The notes: a model not told the origin generated them from the letters alone. A DNA stretch of 14,421 bases from Bacteroidota bacterium (GCA_947461985.1 CANHNT010000017.1:1-14421), one strand, 5' to 3'; shown: positions 1 to 9,065, counted from the first letter of the stretch. A program made the numbers and translations.

Positions 1-540
1 ATCAATGAATTGGCATTGAAAGGGAAACACAATCAATATAACTCAATGGCAGCTGGAATTTCAGCTCGTGTTGCAGAAATTAGAGATAGTAATATTCGAG
101 AAAGTTTACGCAAATTTACGGCCATCGAACATCGTATGGAAAGTGTTGCCAGCATAAGAGGAATAGAATTTATTAATGATAGTAAAGCAACGAATTTAAA
201 TAGTGTTTGGTATGCGTTGGAAAGTATGAATAAACCTACTGTTTTAATTTTAGGTGGCGTAGACAAAGGAAATGACTACAGTGAAATATTTGAATTGGTA
301 GCTGAAAAAGTGAAAGCAATCATTTGCCTTGGGTTAGATAATGTAGCAATTAAAGAAGCCTTCGAATCAATTGTGCCAATCATTGAAACCAATAACACAA
401 ATGATGCAGTAAGAGAGGCGTATGAACATGCTACCACTGGCGATTGCGTATTGCTTTCTCCTGCTTGTGCTAGTTTTGATTTGTTTAAAAATTATGAAGA
501 CAGAGGGGAGCAATTTAAAGAAGCAGTGAGAGCACTTTAG
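1..540 (+). CDS. murD: UDP-N-acetylmuramoylalanine--D-glutamate ligase MurD, C-terminal part (5' end outside window)
   Basis: Cytoplasmic ATP-dependent ligase that adds D-glutamate to UDP-MurNAc-L-alanine. The frame is open from base 1, so the gene begins upstream; 179 residues are visible, about the last 40% of a typical MurD. The visible part starts with the KGKHNQYN segment that follows the central ATPase domain. It continues with EHRME, the Mur-ligase loop NDSKATN, GGVDKGNDY and the C-terminal signature SPACASFDLF followed by NYEDRGEQF. These motifs are MurD-specific and the reading frame is intact. A TTG at position 10 is not the start, because the protein motif continues upstream of it. 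It is the first visible gene of the dcw operon, 30 bp before ftsW. Confidence 0.95.
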   Translation: MNELALKGKHNQYNSMAAGISARVAEIRDSNIRESLRKFTAIEHRMESVASIRGIEFINDSKATNLNSVWYALESMNKPTVLILGGVDKGNDYSEIFELVAEKVKAIICLGLDNVAIKEAFESIVPIIETNNTNDAVREAYEHATTGDCVLLSPACASFDLFKNYEDRGEQFKEAVRAL

Positions 541-570
541 AAAAAGGACAACAATTAAAAATTAGACAAA

Positions 571-1749
571 ATGGCAATGCAACAATTACTAAATAAAACG
601 AAAGGCGACAGAATTATCTGGGGAGTTGTCATTGTACTTTCGTTAGTGAGTATTATGGCTGTTTATAGTTCTACTGGTTCACTCGCTTATCGATTAAATA
701 AAGGGCACACCGAAATTTATTTAATTAAACAAATAGGAACCTTGTTAGCAGGCATGGGCATTATTTATTTATCTCATAAATTAAAATATACAGTTTATTC
801 TAAAATTGCAATCATTTTGTTTGCAATCAGTATTCCCTTATTGTTTTATACATTGGCTTTTGGAACTACTTTAAACGAAGGTTCAAGATGGATTCGGGTT
901 CCTGTTGTTGGTGTAACTTTTCAAACATCTGATTTAGCAAAGCTAGGACTGTTTATGTTTTTAGCTCGGCAGCTTTCAAAAATTCAAAATGATTTAGATA
1001 ATTTAAAAAGAGTAGCAATCAATATTTTTCTTCCAGTTATTGTAATTTGTGGATTAATAGCATTGGCAAATTTATCTACAGCATTAATGATCGCTTTTTC
1101 ATGCGGTGTGTTATTTTTTATTGGAAGAATTCGGTTTAAGCATTTATTAATTTTAGGTGTAGCCGGTATTATATTATTTGCTGCAATATTTACATTTTCA
1201 AAAATAACTGGTATAGGACGAGCTGAAACGTGGGAAGCTCGTATCAAAAATTTCTCTTCAGATAAAAAAGATGATGTGCCATTTCAAGTGCAACAAGCAA
1301 AAATTGCTATTGCACAAGGCATGCTTTTTGGCAAAGGAGCTGGTAATAGTTCGCAACGAAATTTTTTACCACACCCTTATTCCGATATGATTTACCCAAT
1401 TATTATAGAAGAGTATGGTTTAGTAGGAGGCTTTGGATTGTTGTTTTTATACTTGCTTTTTTTATGGCGCAGTATTTTAATTTTCCGTAGATGCCCTTTT
1501 GCATTTGGTGCTTTTTTAGCTGTTGGATTAAGTTTTACATTGGTTTTTCAAGCGTTCTTAAATATGGGTGTAGCTGTTAATCTATTGCCCGTAACAGGAT
1601 TGACATTGCCTTTAGTGAGTATGGGAGGTTCCTCTATTTGGTTTACTTGTTTTACCATTGGAATCATTTTAAGTGTTAGCAAATTTGTGGAAGAGGCAGA
1701 GCCTAATGAAGAAATTATCAATGAAAATATAGAAACAGAACAAGAATAA
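571..1749 (+). CDS. ftsW: Septal peptidoglycan polymerase FtsW (SEDS family)
   Basis: Integral membrane glycosyltransferase that polymerises lipid II at the septum together with a class B penicillin-binding protein. The 392-residue product has about ten hydrophobic segments. SEDS hallmarks are the N-terminal segment ending in AVYSSTGSLAYR (about 30-41), the extracellular loop HPYSDMIYPIIIEEYG with the expected essential Asp at residue 272, and NLLPVTGLTLPLVSMGGSS (337-355). The acidic tail (about 373-392) is probably cytoplasmic. FtsW rather than RodA is called from position between murD and murG. ATG codons at 571 and 577 are both possible starts; 571 is chosen as the first after the A-rich leader. 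The stop lies 2 bp before murG, consistent with co-transcription. Confidence 0.96.
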   Translation: MAMQQLLNKTKGDRIIWGVVIVLSLVSIMAVYSSTGSLAYRLNKGHTEIYLIKQIGTLLAGMGIIYLSHKLKYTVYSKIAIILFAISIPLLFYTLAFGTTLNEGSRWIRVPVVGVTFQTSDLAKLGLFMFLARQLSKIQNDLDNLKRVAINIFLPVIVICGLIALANLSTALMIAFSCGVLFFIGRIRFKHLLILGVAGIILFAAIFTFSKITGIGRAETWEARIKNFSSDKKDDVPFQVQQAKIAIAQGMLFGKGAGNSSQRNFLPHPYSDMIYPIIIEEYGLVGGFGLLFLYLLFLWRSILIFRRCPFAFGAFLAVGLSFTLVFQAFLNMGVAVNLLPVTGLTLPLVSMGGSSIWFTCFTIGIILSVSKFVEEAEPNEEIINENIETEQE

Positions 1750-1751
1750 AA

Positions 1752-2849
1752 ATGAGTCAATTAAAATTCATAATAGCAGGTGGCGGCACGGGAGGACATA
1801 TCTTTCCGGCAATTGCAATTGCAAATGCATTGAAGCGTTTGCAACCTGATTGTGCTATTTTATTTGTGGGTGCCAAAGGCAAAATGGAAATGGAAAAAGT
1901 GCCTCAAGCTGGGTATGAAATTATTGGATTAGATATTGCTGGTTTTAATCGGAGTTCGTTATTGAAAAATATTTCGTTGCCTTTCAAATTGGTAAAAAGC
2001 TTTTTGGATGCTAAAAAAATCATCAATGATTTTAAACCAAATGCAGTGGTAGGAGTAGGTGGTTATGCAAGTTTTCCTGTGTTGTACATGGCACAATCGG
2101 CAGGCATTCCTACATTAATTCAAGAACAAAATTCATTTGCAGGAAAGAGCAATAAAATATTAGGAAAAAAAGCAAAAGCTGTTTGTGTAGCGTACGACAA
2201 TATGGAACAATTTTTCCCTAAAAATGTAATCTTTAAAACGGGAAATCCTGTTCGTGCAAATATTACTACAAGCAATATCAGTCGCACACAAGGCATTGAG
2301 TTTTTTAAATTAGATGCTACTAAAAAAATAGTATTTGCTTTTGGTGGAAGTTTGGGTGCCAGAAGTATTAATGAAACATTGATGAACGAATTTAAAAATA
2401 TCATTACCGATCATGCACAAATTATTTGGCAAACAGGTACACCATCCTTTGAAAAAGCAAAAGAAGCTGTAAAAGGGTATGAAAGTCAAGTAAAAGTATT
2501 TGAATTTATTAAAGAAATGGATTATGCTTATGCAGCTGCTGATGTAATGATATCAAGGGCAGGAGCTTCTTCGATTGCTGAATTGGCAATCGTTGGAAAA
2601 CCAGTGGTGTTTGTGCCATTTCCTTTTGCAAGTGAAGATCATCAAACACATAATGCCATGGCTTTGGTTGAAAAAAATGCCGCATTAATTGTAAAAGACA
2701 GCGACGTAAAAACAGCATTATTACTAAAAATAAAATTATTGATGAATGATAATAAACAGTGTTCATCCATCAGTGAAAATTTAAAACCACTTGCAATAAG
2801 AGATGCAGATACTCAAATTGCTACTAAACTTTTAGAAATAATAAAATGA
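1752..2849 (+). CDS. murG: Lipid II-forming N-acetylglucosaminyltransferase MurG
   Basis: Peripheral inner-membrane GT-B glycosyltransferase that moves GlcNAc from UDP-GlcNAc to lipid I, giving lipid II. The 365 residues match the normal family length. The N-terminal glycine loop GGGTGGH is at 10-16, followed by GVGGYASFP (101-109) and IQEQNSFAGKSN (123-134). The second domain begins near GGSLGARSIN (198-207). The UDP-GlcNAc site is marked by SRAGASSIAELAIVGKP (268-284), whose Glu277 corresponds to the sugar-nucleotide-binding Glu of the family, and by EDHQTHNA (295-302). The gene starts 2 bp after ftsW, and its TGA stop overlaps the murC ATG in an ATGA junction, suggesting translational coupling. 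Confidence 0.97.
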   Translation: MSQLKFIIAGGGTGGHIFPAIAIANALKRLQPDCAILFVGAKGKMEMEKVPQAGYEIIGLDIAGFNRSSLLKNISLPFKLVKSFLDAKKIINDFKPNAVVGVGGYASFPVLYMAQSAGIPTLIQEQNSFAGKSNKILGKKAKAVCVAYDNMEQFFPKNVIFKTGNPVRANITTSNISRTQGIEFFKLDATKKIVFAFGGSLGARSINETLMNEFKNIITDHAQIIWQTGTPSFEKAKEAVKGYESQVKVFEFIKEMDYAYAAADVMISRAGASSIAELAIVGKPVVFVPFPFASEDHQTHNAMALVEKNAALIVKDSDVKTALLLKIKLLMNDNKQCSSISENLKPLAIRDADTQIATKLLEIIK

Positions 2850-4198
2850 ATTTAAATAATATAAAGAGTGTTTATTTTGTAGGTATCGGTGGAATCGGTA
2901 TGAGTGCCTTGGCTCGTTTCTTTAAAGAAAGAAATTGCAGCGTTAGTGGCTACGACAAAACCAATACCCCTTTAACCGAAAAGTTAATGCAAGAAGGAAT
3001 AGGTATTCATTTTTTAGAAGATTTGAATTTGATTGATAAAAATGTTGATTTAGTGGTTTACACACCAGCTATTCCAAAACAACAATTGGAGTTAGTTTGG
3101 TATCAAGAAAATAATTATAAAGTGGTAAAACGCAGTGATGTGTTGCAATATATTTCGGATGAAATGCAAGCGGTTTGTGTGGCAGGTACGCATGGCAAAA
3201 CAACTATTTCTACATTAATTTCTCATATTCTTCGACATACAGAATATGGTTGCAATGCTTTCTTAGGAGGTATTTCGAGTAATTATGGAGTAAATTATTG
3301 GAGCAGTTCAAACAGTTGTGCTGTTATAGAGGCTGATGAATATGATCGAAGTTTTTTAAAATTACATCCTCACATCGCAGTTGTAACAGCTATGGATGCC
3401 GACCATTTAGATATTTATGGAACAGTAGAAGAAATGGAGCGTTGCTATATCGAATTTGTATCTCAAGTAAAAGATACGGTGGTTTATAAGCATGGATTAA
3501 AACACAGTTCATTGTTTAAAGCACCCAAAAAAGTTTCGTATAGTTTGCAAAATGATGCAGCTACTTTTTATGCAACAGATATTAAAATGAAGAATGGTTC
3601 TTACACCTTTACATTCAATAAAGAAGGAAATGTGTTGGCAGAAATTTCATTAAATATTGGTGGAATGCACAATGTAGAAAATTGCATAGCAGCATTGGCA
3701 GTTTGTGATTTGATGAAAGTGGATATGAAAAAAGTTGAATTGGCAATTGCTGATTTTAAAGGAGTAAAACGTCGCTTTGAGTATATTGTAAAAAATGAAA
3801 AATGCGTTTATATCGATGACTATGCGCATCACCCTGAAGAATTAAGAATGTTATTGAGCAGTGCTAAAGCATTGTTCCCAAATAAAAAAGTCAGTGTAGT
3901 TTTTCAACCACATTTGTTTACCCGGACGCGTGATTTTGTAGATGGTTTTGCCGAAAGTTTAGACATTGCAGACGAAGTGATTTTGTTAGATATTTATCCT
4001 GCAAGAGAATTGCCTATTGAAGGAGTAACGAGTGAAATTATTTTGAATAAAATGGGAATTCAAAACAAACACATTTTAAGTAAAGAAGGCATAATGCAAT
4101 GGGTGGAAGCATCCTCGTTTGAAGTATTGGTAACAGCTGGTGCTGGTGATATTGATACGCTTATTCATCCGATTAAAGCCATTTTAGAAAATAAATAA
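2846..4198 (+). CDS. murC: UDP-N-acetylmuramate--L-alanine ligase MurC
   Basis: Cytoplasmic ligase that attaches L-alanine to UDP-MurNAc using ATP, the first peptide-adding step of peptidoglycan synthesis. The 450 residues show the three Mur-ligase domains. The UDP-binding Rossmann segment is GIGGIGMS (13-20), and the ATP P-loop is GTHGKTT (114-120). EADEYD (162-167) and DADHLD (184-189) belong to the central domain, and GMHNVEN (273-279) marks its end. DDYAHHP (324-330) and QPHLFTRT (354-361) are MurC signatures in the C-terminal domain, followed by AGAGDID. All expected catalytic motifs are present. It overlaps murG by 4 bp and ends 2 bp before ftsQ. Confidence 0.97.
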   Translation: MNLNNIKSVYFVGIGGIGMSALARFFKERNCSVSGYDKTNTPLTEKLMQEGIGIHFLEDLNLIDKNVDLVVYTPAIPKQQLELVWYQENNYKVVKRSDVLQYISDEMQAVCVAGTHGKTTISTLISHILRHTEYGCNAFLGGISSNYGVNYWSSSNSCAVIEADEYDRSFLKLHPHIAVVTAMDADHLDIYGTVEEMERCYIEFVSQVKDTVVYKHGLKHSSLFKAPKKVSYSLQNDAATFYATDIKMKNGSYTFTFNKEGNVLAEISLNIGGMHNVENCIAALAVCDLMKVDMKKVELAIADFKGVKRRFEYIVKNEKCVYIDDYAHHPEELRMLLSSAKALFPNKKVSVVFQPHLFTRTRDFVDGFAESLDIADEVILLDIYPARELPIEGVTSEIILNKMGIQNKHILSKEGIMQWVEASSFEVLVTAGAGDIDTLIHPIKAILENK

Positions 4199-4200
4199 TT

Positions 4201-5220
4201 ATGACGGATAGAGCTAAAAAAATAGTACGCAACGTTTTCTTTTTATTATCGATACCGATAATAATAGGAGCATATGTGTATGCTCAAAACAGTTCTAAAG
4301 AAGAATTCTGTAAAGGATTAATTGTTACTATTGAAAATCCTGAAATTAATTTTGTAACGAAAGATGACGTAATTAATATAATTGAAGATTTAGGAATTCG
4401 TCCAGAAAAAACATTAATAAATACGGTCAATTGCCAAGCCGTAGAAAAAAAGATAGAAAGTAATCAATGGGTAAAGTCGGCAGAATTATTTGTTTCATCT
4501 AATAATTTCATCAATGTAAAAGTTCAACAAAAAATACCGGTAGTTCGCATACAACAAAAAGACAGCACCGATTATGCATATTATTTAGATGAATATGCCA
4601 ATCCAATTTCTTTAAACAAGCAATTTACACCTCGGGTTTCGGTGGTAACAACAGATCGGTTAGCATATACCAAAACCGATTTAAAATTGAAATCGGCTTT
4701 AGTTCAATTGGCACAATTTATTGATAAAGATACCTTTTGGAATGTAGCAATCGCACAAATTGATATCAATGCAAAAAATCAAATATTGTTAGTGCCAATG
4801 ATGGGTACACAAACAATTATTTTGGGAACCACTGATGATTTAGAAAATAAAATGGCTTGTTTATTTACCTTCTATCAACAAGGTATGAATACTATAAAAT
4901 GGACTTTATATGACGAAATAGATTTGCGTTTTAAAGGACAAATAGTTTGTAGAAATACTCGAGGACAAATTCTAGCAGAAGATCCTTATGCTAAAGAAAT
5001 TCCTAAAGCCAAACAAGATGCACAAAAAGAAATTTCAACTTTAAAGGAAGTTGCTGCTAAAAAAGAATCGCCAAAAGCAAAAGTAGAAAAAGAAAAAACA
5101 GAGAGTAAAAAAACGGCCGCTAAAAAAGTACCTATAGTAACGGAAATAAAGATGGTTACGCAAGATTCAAAAAATAAGCCGGGCCCTTCTAATCCTCTTA
5201 ACCCTAAACAAATAAACTAA
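4201..5220 (+). CDS. ftsQ: Cell division protein FtsQ with long Lys/Glu-rich tail
   Basis: Bitopic divisome protein that links early and late division proteins. The 339-residue product has a short basic cytoplasmic start (residues 1-10), one transmembrane helix (about 11-28) and an extracytoplasmic part. The POTRA-like segment covers about 40-115: FVTKDDV, then ESNQWVKSAELFVSSNN, then VQQKIPVVRI. The second beta domain runs to about residue 255. From about 262 the protein becomes a low-complexity tail of about 75 residues rich in Lys, Glu, Ala and Ser, with several AAKK-like stretches, and ends in a Pro/Asn-rich tip. Assignment rests on these features and on the position between murC and ftsA, since FtsQ diverges strongly in sequence. 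The tail is probably disordered and would lie in the periplasm. Confidence 0.88.
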   Translation: MTDRAKKIVRNVFFLLSIPIIIGAYVYAQNSSKEEFCKGLIVTIENPEINFVTKDDVINIIEDLGIRPEKTLINTVNCQAVEKKIESNQWVKSAELFVSSNNFINVKVQQKIPVVRIQQKDSTDYAYYLDEYANPISLNKQFTPRVSVVTTDRLAYTKTDLKLKSALVQLAQFIDKDTFWNVAIAQIDINAKNQILLVPMMGTQTIILGTTDDLENKMACLFTFYQQGMNTIKWTLYDEIDLRFKGQIVCRNTRGQILAEDPYAKEIPKAKQDAQKEISTLKEVAAKKESPKAKVEKEKTESKKTAAKKVPIVTEIKMVTQDSKNKPGPSNPLNPKQIN

Positions 5221-5239
5221 AAACTTTAAAATAGATATT

Positions 5240-6811
5240 ATGCAAAAAGAAAATCCTGTAATCGTTGGTCTAGACATTGGTACCACAAAAATTGCATGCA
5301 TCGCTGGTCGTAAAAATAAATTCGGAAAACTAGAAATTTTAGGTTTCGGAAAATCGGACAGCAGTGGTGTTACGCATGGAATGGTCTTAAATATTGAAGA
5401 CTGTATTAAGTCTATACATGTTGCATTAGATATGTGCATGGCAAGTAATCCTAACTTAACCATTAAAGAAGTTTATGTAGGCATTGCAGGTCACCATATT
5501 AAAAGTATTCAAACCCATGGCGATAGAGTATTAGCGAATATTGAAGAAGAAATTCGTAAAGAAGATATTGATAGTTTATTGAAAGATCAATACAAAACCT
5601 TCCTTCCTTCTGGAGACCAAATTATTGATATTATTCCTCAAGATTTTACGGTAGATGCTTTATCTGGTTTTTCAATGCAAGATGTTATTGGTATGACTGG
5701 TATAAAAATCGGTGCTAATTTTCATATTGTCACAGGAGATAAAACGGCTATTAGAAATATACATCGTTGTGTAACTCGTGCCGATTTAAATACAAAAGAT
5801 TTAGTATTGCAACCCTTAGCTTCAGCAGCTGCTGTTATGTGTGCTGAAGATTTTGAATCAGGTGTAGCAATAGTAGATATTGGTGGTGGAACAACAGATT
5901 TAGCTGTGTTTCATGATGGGATGTTGAAACATACAGCAGTCATTCCCATTGCTGGGGTCAATATCACTAATGATATTCGTCAAGGATTGGGTGTGTTGCG
6001 TTCTCAAGCTGAACAAATGAAAACACAGTTCGGTATGGCATTGGCAGAAGAAGCAAAATCAAATGCATTTATTACCATTCCTGGTTTAAAAGGGCAACAA
6101 CCTAAAGAGCTTTCTGCTAAAAATTTAGCCCACATTATTCAATCTCGTATGGAGGAAATTTTGGAATATGTAACCTATCACTTAAAGCAATTAAATTTAA
6201 TTGATAAATTACACGGAGGAATTATTCTTACCGGTGGTGGAAGTCAGTTAAAACATTTAATTCAATTAACAGAATATAAAACTGGTTTGTCAGCTCGTAT
6301 TGGTTTTCCGAATGAGCATTTGGCTGCTGGTCATCATAAAGAGTTAATGATGCCTATGTATGCTACTTGTATAGGATTAATTTTGAGAGGGTATGATGAT
6401 TTTGAAAGCAATCGTTTACGTTTTATTTCTTCAAATTCTGCTGATTCTTTAAATTCAGAAAACCCTGATAAAGTTGTGGATGGTCATTTTGTGGAAATGG
6501 CAAAAACATTTGAGCCAACCCCAGAAGATTTTTTACGAGAAGCATTTGGAGAGAGTGTCACCCAATTAGATGCACAACATTTTGCAGTTACGCCAGATGA
6601 AACAGTTTCATACGAATCGATGTCATCTAACTATGCTCAACCTAATATGTTTGACACAGTAGCTGAAACCCCTGAGCAATTTGAAGTATCACAAGAAGTA
6701 AAAGAAGAAAAAACAAAAGAACGTTCACAACTCATCGGAAATATTTTTGGATCAGTAAAAAATAAAGTTATTTATTGGTTTGAGAATATTGATGATCAAA
6801 AACTAGATTAA
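5240..6811 (+). CDS. ftsA: Cell division actin-like ATPase FtsA
   Basis: Actin-family protein that tethers FtsZ filaments to the inner membrane and recruits later divisome proteins. The 523 residues exceed the roughly 420 of the E. coli protein. Nucleotide-binding motifs are GLDIGTTK (10-17, phosphate 1), VDIGGGTTD (212-220, phosphate 2) and the adenosine motif ILTGGGSQ (329-336). The actin-like core ends near residue 395. A linker rich in Ser, Glu, Thr and Asp follows (about 396-495), then a likely amphipathic membrane-targeting helix near the C terminus (about 497-516, with NIFGSVKNKVIYWFEN). The extra length is almost all in this linker. The gene lies 19 bp after ftsQ and 86 bp before ftsZ, the canonical order. 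Confidence 0.97.
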   Translation: MQKENPVIVGLDIGTTKIACIAGRKNKFGKLEILGFGKSDSSGVTHGMVLNIEDCIKSIHVALDMCMASNPNLTIKEVYVGIAGHHIKSIQTHGDRVLANIEEEIRKEDIDSLLKDQYKTFLPSGDQIIDIIPQDFTVDALSGFSMQDVIGMTGIKIGANFHIVTGDKTAIRNIHRCVTRADLNTKDLVLQPLASAAAVMCAEDFESGVAIVDIGGGTTDLAVFHDGMLKHTAVIPIAGVNITNDIRQGLGVLRSQAEQMKTQFGMALAEEAKSNAFITIPGLKGQQPKELSAKNLAHIIQSRMEEILEYVTYHLKQLNLIDKLHGGIILTGGGSQLKHLIQLTEYKTGLSARIGFPNEHLAAGHHKELMMPMYATCIGLILRGYDDFESNRLRFISSNSADSLNSENPDKVVDGHFVEMAKTFEPTPEDFLREAFGESVTQLDAQHFAVTPDETVSYESMSSNYAQPNMFDTVAETPEQFEVSQEVKEEKTKERSQLIGNIFGSVKNKVIYWFENIDDQKLD

Positions 6812-6897
6812 TTTAAAATTAGATAGCCTACAAATTTTAAAATTCGCAAATCATAAAAAACAATTAAACATTTTTAAAACCCATAAATTCAAAAAAA

Positions 6898-8742
6898 ATG
6901 ATTCAATTTGAGCTTCCAAAAAACGAAAATTCTAACATCATCAAAGTGATTGGTGTTGGAGGTGGTGGCGGAAACGCTGTTAATTACATGTACAATTTAG
7001 GCATCGATGGTGTAGATTTTATTGTGTGTAATACCGACCAAAAAGCATTAAACAACAGTACAGTGCCAACAAAAATACAATTAGGGCCATCGCTTACACA
7101 AGGCTTAGGTGCTGGTGCTAATCCCGAAATTGGCCATAATGCAGGTATTGAAAGTATAAATGAAATCGAAAATTTATTAGTTAATAATACCAAAATGGTT
7201 TTTGTAACCGCTGGTATGGGTGGTGGAACCGGTACTGGGGCAGCGCCTATTGTGGCTAAAGCAGCAAAAGATTTAGGTATTTTAACGGTAGGAATTGTTA
7301 CTACGCCATTTACCTACGAAGGGAAAAGACGTCAACGTCAAGCAGAAGAAGGAATTAATCAATTAAGAAATCATGTCGATACGATCTTGGTTATTTCAAA
7401 CGATAAATTGCGTCAAAATTTTGGAAATATTCCTGCATCACAAGCATTTGTAAAAGCAGATGATATATTAGCAACGGCTACTAAATGTATTACCGATGTA
7501 ATTAATTCACAAGGGCATATTGTGGTTGACTTTGCTGACGTTAGCACGGTTATGAAAAATGGAGGTTCGGCTATTTTAGGAAGTGCTATTGCTGCTGGTG
7601 AAAATCGTGCTTATGAGGCAGTAGAGAATGCGATTAATTCTCCTTTGTTAAATGATTATAATATTGCAGGGGCTAAATGGGTTTTGTTGAATATCAACTC
7701 AGCTCATGGTATTCATGAGCATACATTAGATGAGGTAGAAATGATACAAGCATTTGTACAAGATCAAGCAGGCGATGATTGCGATGTAATTTTTGGTACT
7801 GGTTTTGACGATAATTTAGGAGATAATATTAGTGTGACTATTATTGCAACTGGTTTTCAACACAACACTACTGAAAAAGCATATTCTGCTGAAGTAAAAA
7901 AACCGTTTTCAGAAAGAAATAAAGAAATTTATGTGTTAGGAGATACAAGCGAAACTCCTGTAGATGAAACCCCTAAAAGCGAAGAACCTACAGCAAGTAT
8001 TATAGAAAATCCAGTAGCAATTATAGATGCAATGGCACCCACAATGCATATTATAGAAGAACCTGCTATCCCAAACATCATGTCGATAGGAATGGGATTT
8101 GCAAGAACAATGATGCGCCCAACGGCCCAAGCAATAATAAAATTAGACGTTGCAGAAGAACCTAAAGTGGTGTTTGAATTAACACCCATTTTAGAAGAAA
8201 CGCAGCCAACTATAGAGGAGTCTTTGGTAGAATACAGTGCACCATCAATACAAGAAGAAACTATTGAAGAACCAATCATGCGCTACGAAGAAATTTCAAC
8301 AACGCCTATTCAAATGGATGTGCACAACGAGTTAGAAAAAATGTTTTCGACAACAAAGCCTGATATATGCGTTGTAGAAAAAATAGAAACGCCTATTCAA
8401 GATGAATATGTAACCGTTAAAGGCATCACGCTAAACCGTCGAAAAGGAAGCCGTTTATTGAGCGAAACTGAACTCGAAGCTGAAGCCAATTTTGAATTGC
8501 AAAAACGTGCATTTGATGACCGTGCATCCAAACTTCGTTCAATGAGTTTTAATGTAAATAAAGCCGATATTGATAACGATGAAAGCAATACACCAGCTTA
8601 TTTAAGAAGTGGCTTACAGTTAGAAAACCATCCAGCATCTAATGAAGAAGTCTATTCAAACATCAATATTTTAGATGGCATTCAAAACGGTTCACCTATT
8701 AGCAATCGCAACAGTTTTCTTAACGGTAAAGTACCTGACTAA
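6898..8742 (+). CDS. ftsZ: Cell division GTPase FtsZ with long C-terminal linker
   Basis: Tubulin-like GTPase that forms the cytokinetic ring. The 614-residue protein has the GTPase core in residues 1-320: GVGGGGGNAVN (19-29), NTDQKAL (45-51), the tubulin signature GMGGGTGTG (107-114 region), TPFTYEGKRR and the T7-loop region with DFADV (211-215). The expected catalytic Asp211 and Asp214 are present, but the residue equivalent to E. coli Asn207 is Val209. A variable linker (about 321-500) is rich in Glu, Pro, Ile and Thr. A conserved Bacteroidota-type segment follows (EYVTVKGITLNRRKGSRLL, then a charged helix ending SMSFNV), then TPAYLRSG, the likely FtsA-binding peptide, and the terminal NSFLNGKVPD. 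It is the last gene of the operon; the A-rich leader lacks a clear Shine-Dalgarno site. Confidence 0.97.
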   Translation: MIQFELPKNENSNIIKVIGVGGGGGNAVNYMYNLGIDGVDFIVCNTDQKALNNSTVPTKIQLGPSLTQGLGAGANPEIGHNAGIESINEIENLLVNNTKMVFVTAGMGGGTGTGAAPIVAKAAKDLGILTVGIVTTPFTYEGKRRQRQAEEGINQLRNHVDTILVISNDKLRQNFGNIPASQAFVKADDILATATKCITDVINSQGHIVVDFADVSTVMKNGGSAILGSAIAAGENRAYEAVENAINSPLLNDYNIAGAKWVLLNINSAHGIHEHTLDEVEMIQAFVQDQAGDDCDVIFGTGFDDNLGDNISVTIIATGFQHNTTEKAYSAEVKKPFSERNKEIYVLGDTSETPVDETPKSEEPTASIIENPVAIIDAMAPTMHIIEEPAIPNIMSIGMGFARTMMRPTAQAIIKLDVAEEPKVVFELTPILEETQPTIEESLVEYSAPSIQEETIEEPIMRYEEISTTPIQMDVHNELEKMFSTTKPDICVVEKIETPIQDEYVTVKGITLNRRKGSRLLSETELEAEANFELQKRAFDDRASKLRSMSFNVNKADIDNDESNTPAYLRSGLQLENHPASNEEVYSNINILDGIQNGSPISNRNSFLNGKVPD

Positions 8743-8768
8743 TATTTTTTTGTTTTAGTTTTTAGATT

Positions 8769-8797
8769 AAAAGGACAGCGAGAGTTGTCCTTTTTTT
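8769..8797 (+). terminator. Rho-independent terminator after ftsZ
   Basis: The left arm AAAAGGACAGC (8769-8779) pairs with GTTGTCCTTTT (8784-8794) in an 11-bp stem with one G-U pair. It closes on GAGA (8780-8783), a GNRA-type tetraloop. Seven T residues run from 8791 to 8797. It lies 26 bp after the ftsZ stop codon and marks the end of the dcw transcript. Confidence 0.9.
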
Positions 8798-8946
8798 ATT
8801 TCATTTTTAGAATAAGATTTATGCATCTAGTAATTATATTCGCAATAGCTGTATATAATCTTTTACAAACATACAATACGATAGTGCATATTTCTTTTGC
8901 TTATATGAAATAAATGATAAAGTGGGCAAATTTTTATAATGTTATT

Positions 8947-8954
8947 TATATTTG
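8947..8954 (+). promoter_or_regulatory. Possible Bacteroidota -7 promoter element (TATATTTG)
   Basis: TATATTTG fits the Bacteroidota -7 consensus TAnnTTTG. No TTTG-type -33 box is found at the expected 19-21 bp upstream; the nearest TTTG is at 8896-8899, much too far. If real, the DUF3050 transcript would have a leader of about 155 nt containing both inverted repeats. In such AT-rich DNA a chance match is plausible. Confidence 0.2.
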
Positions 8955-9045
8955 TCAACATTGTGTTTCTTTGTTATTGAATTGGATAAACGATACATAG
9001 CAGCAGTGCTTTATTTTTAAATATTATCTAAAATTCAGACATGTG

Positions 9046-9057
9046 AGGTGCACACCT
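9046..9057. repeat. Short inverted repeat AGGTG-CA-CACCT
   Basis: Two 5-bp arms surround a 2-bp centre, in an otherwise almost GC-free stretch 61 bp before the DUF3050 start. It could be a small operator for a dimeric regulator or a minor hairpin. It is short enough to occur by chance. Confidence 0.4.
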
Positions 9058-9065
9058 TTATACAT

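Noticed and set aside
6833..6844. Palindrome AATTTTAAAATT in the ftsA-ftsZ gap
   Set aside because: AT-only palindromes of this size are expected by chance in this composition, and no -7/-33 promoter pair was found in the 86-bp gap.
8260..8300. EEPIMR shared between the FtsZ linker and the VWA repeat unit
   Set aside because: Six residues in acidic low-complexity sequence, with no further similarity on either side; coincidence is the simplest reading.
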